Below are positions 7,576-12,191 of a stretch of DNA of 12,191 nucleotides, piece by piece (positions within the stretch are counted from its first letter, which is position 1; each line of letters opens with the position of its first letter). The notes beneath the pieces were generated by a model. That model was not told the DNA's origin. It did no database searches and saw only the letters and a list, made by a program, of their open reading frames with translations. A program made the position numbers and the translations under genes. Origin of the DNA: an uncultured Chloroflexota bacterium (lineage in GTDB: Bacteria > Chloroflexota > Chloroflexia > Thermomicrobiales > UBA6265); assembly GCA_937901745.1 (NCBI GenBank), contig CALGSZ010000129.1, positions 1 to 12,191 of the forward strand, given 5' to 3'.

Positions 7576-8448
7576 TCAGCCCTTGACCGAGCCGTGCGTC
7601 ATGCCCTGGACCATGAAGCGTTGGGCGAGGAGATAGAGCACGACGACGGGGACGGCGGAGAGAACCGCTCCGGCCATGATCGGCCCCCAGAGCAGGACGT
7701 CGCCGGTGATCAGGTATTGCAGCGCGAGGGGCACGGTCCGCTTGTCCTCCGAGGTGATGAAGATCAGCGCTAGCAGGAGCTCGTTCCAGGCGCCAGTGAA
7801 GGTGAAGATCCCAACGGCGACCAGGCCGGGAGCGGAGAGTGGCAGCAAGATGCGGAACAGCGCCCCGATCCGCGTCGTACCGTCGACCATCGCCTGCTCC
7901 TCCAGCTCGGCGGGAACGCTGCGGAAGTAGCCGCTGAGCAGCCAGGTGCTGAGCGGCAGGGCAAACGTCAGGTAAACGATGATCAGTCCGTGGAGCGAAT
8001 TCCCGAGGTTGAGCCGGGCGACAATGATCGAGAGGGGGATGAAGAGTAGCGAGGTCGGCGTGAGATACGCGAACAGGATCAGCCGGCCGATGACGCCCTT
8101 GAAGCGGTACCGGAAGCGAACCAAGCTGTAGGCAGCGAAGGATGCGATCAGCAGGCAGAGGACCGTCACTGACGAGGCGACGATCAGGCTGTTCCGGATA
8201 TTCGTCAGGAAGCCTTTCTCTTCGATCAATACCCGGTAATTGTCGAGCGTGACGATTTTCGGCCAGAGCGACGGCTGACGATAGATCTCGCGTGGGAGCT
8301 TCAGGGAGATCGTCGCCATCCAGTAGATCGGGAAGAGGATCGCGGCCAGGACGATGAGCAGAATGGCGTAGATCAGGAGGCGCTGACCGCGAGCGAACAG
8401 GCGCGGCCGGGACACGCGCGGCGCCGGCTGAACGCGACCGGCGATCAT
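7576..8448 (-). CDS. Carbohydrate ABC transporter permease, MalG/UgpE type
   Basis: This 290-residue inner-membrane protein is the second permease of a CUT1 sugar importer. It has six hydrophobic segments, starting with LLIYAILLIVLAAILFPIYW (24-43), and the cytoplasmic EAA-type loop EQAMVDG near residues 184-190 followed by ILLPLSAPG (200-208), the site where the ATPase docks. Its ATG overlaps the stop codon of the preceding permease gene by four bases (ATGA), and GGAGG lies seven bases upstream, indicating translational coupling. The substrate cannot be told from the permease. Neighbours suggest a sugar acid or uronate-containing glycan. Confidence 0.95.
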   Translation of the reverse strand: MIAGRVQPAPRVSRPRLFARGQRLLIYAILLIVLAAILFPIYWMATISLKLPREIYRQPSLWPKIVTLDNYRVLIEEKGFLTNIRNSLIVASSVTVLCLLIASFAAYSLVRFRYRFKGVIGRLILFAYLTPTSLLFIPLSIIVARLNLGNSLHGLIIVYLTFALPLSTWLLSGYFRSVPAELEEQAMVDGTTRIGALFRILLPLSAPGLVAVGIFTFTGAWNELLLALIFITSEDKRTVPLALQYLITGDVLLWGPIMAGAVLSAVPVVVLYLLAQRFMVQGMTHGSVKG

Positions 8449-9362
8449 GCTTCATCCTCCCGCATCAGGGTCGTCACGACGATCACCAGCAGCGCCAACA
8501 CCGGGATCATGGCGACGGAGACCGCGGCCGCCTCTCCGAGGCGCTGGCTCTGCATCCCGAAATAGGCCAGGACTGGGAAGACCATCGTCGCGTCGGACGG
8601 GCCGCCCTGGGTCATGATCCAGATGTTCTCGAAGCTATTGGCCGTCCAGATCGACGAGAGGAGTACGACGATCAGGATTACCTGGCGGATGCTGGGCAGC
8701 GTGACGGCCAGGAAGCGTTGCCAGGCGTTGGCGCCGTCGATTTTCGCCGCTTCATAGAGCTCGCTCGGCACGGTCTGCAGCGCGGCCAGGAACGAGATGC
8801 ACCAGAAGGGGAAGCCGCGCCAGACGGTGGCGATGATCACGGCCGGCATCGCGGTCGAGCGCTGCCCGAGCCAGTCGATGATGTCCGTGTAGAGGCCGGA
8901 TTCACTGAGCAAGAGGTTGATCCCGCCGCCGATCGGCATGAAGAGGAGCCGCCAGGTGAGAAAGGCGACGAACGCGGGCATCGCCCAAGGAAGGAGCATG
9001 AAGGAGCGAAAGAGGCCGCGCCCACGGATTCGCTCATTGAGGATGAGCGCCAGGCCCAGACCGATCACGAGCTTGAGAATGTCGGAGACGACGACCAAGA
9101 CGATTGTGTTCCGAACCGCCTTGGTGAAGCTCGACCAGCCAAAGAGGTAGCGGAAGTTGGCCAATCCGACCCACTCGCCCGGATCGCCGACCACGCGGCT
9201 CGTGAACGAGATGAAAATCGCGTAGAAGAACGGATACGCGACCAGGCCGAGAAGAATCGCGCAGGCGGGCAGAACGAAGAGATAGCCCCAGAGCGCATTT
9301 CGCCGCGCGAAGGTCAGCAAGACGCGGCGTTCGGTTGGTCGGCGGCTGGCGATGACGGCCAT
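8445..9362 (-). CDS. Carbohydrate ABC transporter permease, MalF/UgpA type
   Basis: This is the first permease of the CUT1 importer, 305 residues with about six hydrophobic segments. The EAA loop reads ELYEAAKIDGANAWQRF (201-217) followed by TLP (221-223), a good match to the consensus. It lacks the extra N-terminal segments of enteric MalF and is the size usual for UgpA-like subunits. A GAGG is present five bases before the ATG at 9362. Its gene follows the binding-protein gene after a 101-base gap that contains a strong hairpin, and it overlaps the second permease gene by four bases. Confidence 0.95.
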   Translation of the reverse strand: MAVIASRRPTERRVLLTFARRNALWGYLFVLPACAILLGLVAYPFFYAIFISFTSRVVGDPGEWVGLANFRYLFGWSSFTKAVRNTIVLVVVSDILKLVIGLGLALILNERIRGRGLFRSFMLLPWAMPAFVAFLTWRLLFMPIGGGINLLLSESGLYTDIIDWLGQRSTAMPAVIIATVWRGFPFWCISFLAALQTVPSELYEAAKIDGANAWQRFLAVTLPSIRQVILIVVLLSSIWTANSFENIWIMTQGGPSDATMVFPVLAYFGMQSQRLGEAAAVSVAMIPVLALLVIVVTTLMREDEA

Positions 9363-9414
9363 GGGGACCTCACGCGACGGTCGTCACGATGCGTGCATCG
9401 CGCCAAATGCTGTC

Positions 9415-9444
9415 CGCCGCGCGGGGTTCGCGCCCCGCGCGGCG
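9415..9444. repeat. Perfect 12-bp-arm hairpin between binding-protein and permease genes
   Basis: CGCCGCGCGGGG (9415-9426) and CCCCGCGCGGCG (9433-9444) pair perfectly around the 6-base loop TTCGCG. It starts 19 bases past the binding-protein stop codon and ends about 50 bases before the permease start. No T-run follows, so transcription may read through. By analogy with structures between malE and malF, such a stem can protect the upstream mRNA from 3' exonucleases and give more binding protein than permease. Confidence 0.75.
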
Positions 9445-9463
9445 ATTCATGGGAGCGGAGCGA

Positions 9464-10789
9464 TTACTTGTACTTGTCGTAGATCGCCTGCCCTTGCTGC
9501 TGGGCCTCATCCATCGCATCGTCGAGCGACACGCCATCGATGACGACGCGCTGCACCATCTTCGGGACGATGAAGTTGGCCGAGAAGTCGGCGAAGGCCG
9601 TGTTGTAGACATCGGGCGCGCCGGGCGCGGTGCCGTTCTTGACGAGGTCGAGCAGACCGGAGTGGACCGGATTGGTAAAGACCTCGAAGCCTTCATAGCC
9701 CTTGAGCACCGGCCCGTAGATGGCGACGTTGTAGTACGCCTCCATGAACTCCGGATTCGCCAGATACTCGATCAGCGCCTTGGCGGCTTCGACATCGCGC
9801 GACGTCTTTGGAATGGCCCGGAAATTCGGGTTGATTGGCGAGATGCGCCCCTTTGGTCCAGCCGGCAAGGGGGCGTAGTGCGTGGCCGCCTCGAGCTCCG
9901 GGTCATCCTCCTTCGCCGTGAGGTAGACGCTGCCGGTGTTGGCGATGAAGATCGCCTGACCGGAGAGATACGCCTGGTTGTCGCCGGCGCCGTCCCAGGT
10001 GGTGACGCCCGGCGGGAAGAGTCCGGCCTTGTAGGCATCGGAGACCCACTGCAGGTACTCGCGCGTCTCCTCCGACTTGATCGTGACCGTCTTCCCTTCG
10101 TCGTCGGCGATCCGACCTCCGTAGGATTGCAGGACGGAGATCTGGAGATTGCCGTCGCCGACGTTCGACAGCGCGAAGCCCATGCCGTAGAGGGGCGGAT
10201 CTTGTGCCTGGGCCGACCAATCGCTGACCTCCTGCCACGTTTGTGGCGGCGGGGTCAGTCCCTTGGCTTCGAGGACGTCGCGGCGAGAGAAGAGGAGATT
10301 GCCCGAGGAGCCGAACGGGATGCCGGTGCGCCCGCCGGGGAAGAGCGATGCGGACGCATCGATTGATTCGTACCAGCCGCCGTGCGCCTGCCCAATTCGG
10401 TCGTAGAGGTCATCAAGCGGGACGAGCTGATCCGTGTTGCTCAGCAGGAGGAGGAGATCGAGCCCCATATCGAGGGCGTCCGGCATCGTCCCGGATTCGA
10501 CCGCGGCCGAGACCTTCTGGTTGGTCTCGTTCTGGTTGATCATGACCACTTCGGTCTCGATCCCATTCTCCTTGCCCCAGGCGTTGATCGTATCGACCAA
10601 CAGCTGGTTCGCCTCGTCGGAGAAGATGAGGCCACCCCAGTAGGTCAGCTTTCCGCCGCCTTGGATGACGGCCGGAGCTGATTTCGCCGCCAACGCTTCG
10701 GCAAGGCGGCCACCGCCTAGAACTGCGGCACCGCCGCCAGCGACACCACCGAGGAACCGCCGTCGAGTGATCCGAGAATCGCCGGTCAT
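9464..10789 (-). CDS. Tat-exported sugar-binding protein of an ABC importer (family 1)
   Basis: The 441-residue product is an extracellular solute-binding protein of the CUT1 class, which captures a carbohydrate outside the membrane and hands it to the two permeases encoded downstream. The N-terminus carries a twin-arginine signal, SRITRRRFLGG (residues 5-15), then a Gly/Ala-rich hydrophobic stretch and a likely signal peptidase site ALA-A (32-35). There is no lipobox cysteine. The mature part starts around GGKLTYWGGL and includes the typical PKTSRDVEAAKALIEYL helix toward the C-terminus. The ATG at 10789 follows a purine-rich GGGAGGGAG; a longer reading to 10876 overlaps the promoter and is rejected. 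The ligand cannot be predicted; the divergent dehydratase gene points to uronates. Confidence 0.95.
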   Translation of the reverse strand: MTGDSRITRRRFLGGVAGGGAAVLGGGRLAEALAAKSAPAVIQGGGKLTYWGGLIFSDEANQLLVDTINAWGKENGIETEVVMINQNETNQKVSAAVESGTMPDALDMGLDLLLLLSNTDQLVPLDDLYDRIGQAHGGWYESIDASASLFPGGRTGIPFGSSGNLLFSRRDVLEAKGLTPPPQTWQEVSDWSAQAQDPPLYGMGFALSNVGDGNLQISVLQSYGGRIADDEGKTVTIKSEETREYLQWVSDAYKAGLFPPGVTTWDGAGDNQAYLSGQAIFIANTGSVYLTAKEDDPELEAATHYAPLPAGPKGRISPINPNFRAIPKTSRDVEAAKALIEYLANPEFMEAYYNVAIYGPVLKGYEGFEVFTNPVHSGLLDLVKNGTAPGAPDVYNTAFADFSANFIVPKMVQRVVIDGVSLDDAMDEAQQQGQAIYDKYK

Positions 10790-10825
10790 CAGACGTCTCC
10801 CTCCCTGACTTGGTCGCTTGGCACA

Positions 10826-10838
10826 CGCCAGTCTGGCG
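10826..10838. promoter_or_regulatory. Perfect 13-bp palindrome, candidate operator
   Basis: CGCCAG-T-CTGGCG is perfectly symmetric and lies just downstream of the predicted transcription start of the binding-protein gene (near 10841), a common place for a repressor to block transcription. No regulator gene is adjacent, so the protein that might bind it is unknown. It could also fold as a 5' hairpin in the mRNA. Confidence 0.5.
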
Positions 10839-10847
10839 CTTGTCGGG

Positions 10848-10876
10848 ACGTTAGCAATGCTGCGCGGCGCTGTCAA
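10848..10876 (-). promoter_or_regulatory. Promoter of the ABC importer operon
   Basis: On the minus strand a perfect TTGACA -35 box (10871-10876) is 17 bases from TAACGT (10848-10853), which keeps the important T-A and final T of the -10 box. A start near 10841 gives a leader of about 52 bases before the binding-protein ATG. Confidence 0.65.
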
Positions 10877-11061
10877 CGAGGGAGCCAGTTCCGGAAGCCA
10901 CCGTGGCCGATCGAGCTACAACCTTACGGCGGGCACCTCCAATAGGCGAAATCGCGTTCACCCCTTATGAATTCGCTGACCCCGTCGCCGCTCAACGAAT
11001 GATGCCAATGTTGCCCAAGGGCTCATGGGAGTGCGGAGCCACCGTGAGCCGTCGACCCTAC

Positions 11062-11090
11062 TTGACGCCAAGACTGTTTCGCGGGATCGT
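11062..11090 (+). promoter_or_regulatory. Candidate promoter of the dehydratase gene
   Basis: TTGACG (11062-11067) matches five of six -35 positions and GATCGT (11085-11090), 17 bases away, matches three of six -10 positions. A start near 11097 would leave about 50 bases before the ATG. The rest of the 359-base divergent region (10790-11148) shows no gene; a 73-codon reading in it lacks a ribosome binding site. Confidence 0.4.
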
Positions 11091-11148
11091 GCCGCGCGAC
11101 GGACTGATCGGAGCGGCTGGCTAGCCTGCGATAGACAGGGAGCGACCG

Positions 11149-12191
11149 ATGGGTACGGAGATCGGCATTCGCATCGCGATCGGGCAGTTCAACGAGCTGA
11201 CGGACGAGAAGCTTCGCTTTGCCGCGCAGCTGGGCGTGACCGGTGTTCAGATGAACACGCCGAATCTCCCTGGTGAGACCCATTGGGAGGAGGCGGACCT
11301 GCGCCGGCTCGTCGAGAAGTGCCAATCCTACGGGCTGACGCTGGAAGCGATCGAGAACGTCCCCATCCACTTCTACGACAAGGCGATGCTCGGCCTACCC
11401 GGCCGGGACGAGCAGATCGAGAACTATCAGACGACGATCCGCAACGTCGGGCGCGCCGGCATCCCGATCCTCGGCTACCACTGGATGCCGAACTCCGTCT
11501 GGCGTACCTCGGTGAGCGCGCCGGGACGTGGCGGCGCTCGCGTGACGGCGTTCGACATGGCGGCCGTGGAACGGGCCGGGTCACAGGCGCTGCGCACCTT
11601 CGTCGCGAAGACCGACGAGCGGATGGCGGCGCTCGCCGTCGCGGAGGGCGACGAGGAGATCATTGATGAGGACCGCATGTGGGCGAACTACGAGTACTTC
11701 ATGCGGGCGGTCCTCCCGGTCGCGGAAGAAGTCGGCGTAAAGCTGGCGCTTCACCCAGACGATCCTCCCGTCCCATCGCTCGGCGGCGTGGCGCGCATCT
11801 TCCGGAATGTGGAGGGATTCAAGCGGGCGGAGGAGATTGCCGGCTCGAGCCCGGCTTGGGGCCTCGATCTCTGCCTCGGCTGCTGCTCCGAGATGCCCGG
11901 TGGCGCCGCGAATGTGATGGCAATGATCGAGCACTTCGGGCCGCGTGGCCGTATCCTTTATGTCCACTTCCGGGACGTGCAAGGGACGGTGCCCGCGTTC
12001 CAGGAGTGCTTCATCGGCGAGGGGAATTACGACCCAGCGCAGGTGCTGCTCGCGCTCCATCGCAACGGCTTCCGGGGATTCCTCCTCGACGACCACGTGC
12101 CGCACATCGACGACGACACGCCGTGGGGACACCGCGCCCGGGCACATGCCATCGGCTACATTCAGGGACTGCTGCGGATGATGGAGGCGCT
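11149..12191 (+). CDS. Mannonate dehydratase family protein, UxuA-like (3' end cut by window)
   Basis: The frame is open from ATG 11149 to the window end, 347 codons, probably within a few codons of its natural stop. UxuA dehydrates D-mannonate to 2-keto-3-deoxygluconate in hexuronate breakdown. Family landmarks are EAIENVPIHFYDKAM (66-80), GYHWMPNSVW (109-118), LHPDDPPVPS (201-210), LDLCLGCCSEM (239-249), YVHFRDVQGT (271-280) and DDHVPH (314-319). His202, Cys242, His273 and Asp314 or Asp315 fit the metal ligands of the TIM-barrel enzyme. AGGGAG lies six bases before the start. It is shorter and clearly divergent from enteric UxuA, so a related acid-sugar dehydratase or isomerase activity remains possible. 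Divergent orientation to a sugar importer supports a catabolic role. Confidence 0.85.
   Translation, partial: MGTEIGIRIAIGQFNELTDEKLRFAAQLGVTGVQMNTPNLPGETHWEEADLRRLVEKCQSYGLTLEAIENVPIHFYDKAMLGLPGRDEQIENYQTTIRNVGRAGIPILGYHWMPNSVWRTSVSAPGRGGARVTAFDMAAVERAGSQALRTFVAKTDERMAALAVAEGDEEIIDEDRMWANYEYFMRAVLPVAEEVGVKLALHPDDPPVPSLGGVARIFRNVEGFKRAEEIAGSSPAWGLDLCLGCCSEMPGGAANVMAMIEHFGPRGRILYVHFRDVQGTVPAFQECFIGEGNYDPAQVLLALHRNGFRGFLLDDHVPHIDDDTPWGHRARAHAIGYIQGLLRMMEA

Noticed and set aside
9389..10366. Long plus-strand reading of 325 residues
   Set aside because: It is antisense to the intact binding-protein gene, whose family match is clear.
10903..11124. Short plus-strand reading of 73 residues before the dehydratase gene
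   Set aside because: No ribosome binding site, atypical composition, and it covers the candidate dehydratase promoter.

Overview
The window is 12.2 kb of GC-rich, densely coded bacterial chromosome. It holds ten well-supported genes, a partial gene end at the left edge and an almost complete gene at the right edge. The high G+C, a Tat-type substrate-binding protein without a lipobox, a likely leaderless regulator mRNA and a Chloroflexota-style UxuA-like dehydratase suggest a Thermomicrobia-like member of the Chloroflexota. That placement is an inference, and no rRNA, tRNA or other marker is present to confirm it. I see no tRNA, CRISPR array, transposase, phage gene or insertion sequence.

Left block (66-4801, all on the minus strand; reading direction is right to left): a Kef-type CPA2 cation/proton antiporter with a C-terminal RCK domain; a small soluble protein that looks like the LiaF C-terminal (toastrack) fold; a TetR/AcrR-family repressor with a recognisable promoter and palindromic operator; an AhpD-like carboxymuconolactone-decarboxylase-family peroxidase with the full E/C/C/H catalytic set; and peptide methionine sulfoxide reductase MsrA. 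The last three look like a small oxidative-stress group: a regulator, a peroxide-reducing enzyme and a protein-repair enzyme.

Middle (4802-6002): about 780 bases without a convincing gene, then a stand-alone CheY-like response regulator on the plus strand. It converges on the next block, with 31 bases between the stop codons.

Right block (6034-12191): on the minus strand, a carbohydrate ABC importer of the CUT1 type (Tat-exported binding protein, then two overlapping permease genes, no ATPase gene in the window), followed by an AzgA/PbuG-like NCS2 purine permease. Divergent from it on the plus strand is a UxuA-like mannonate dehydratase. The importer and the dehydratase share a 359-base intergenic region with a good sigma-70-like promoter and a perfect 13-bp palindrome on the importer side. 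The simplest reading is a locus for uptake and breakdown of a hexuronate or a uronate-containing sugar. A perfect 12-bp-arm hairpin separates the binding-protein gene from the permease genes and probably sets their relative expression.

I did not find an obviously new multi-gene system. The most interesting signals are regulatory: the TetR operator lying inside its own promoter with no room for a ribosome binding site, related half-sites repeated inside a long inverted repeat before the peroxidase gene, and the intergenic hairpin in the transporter operon.
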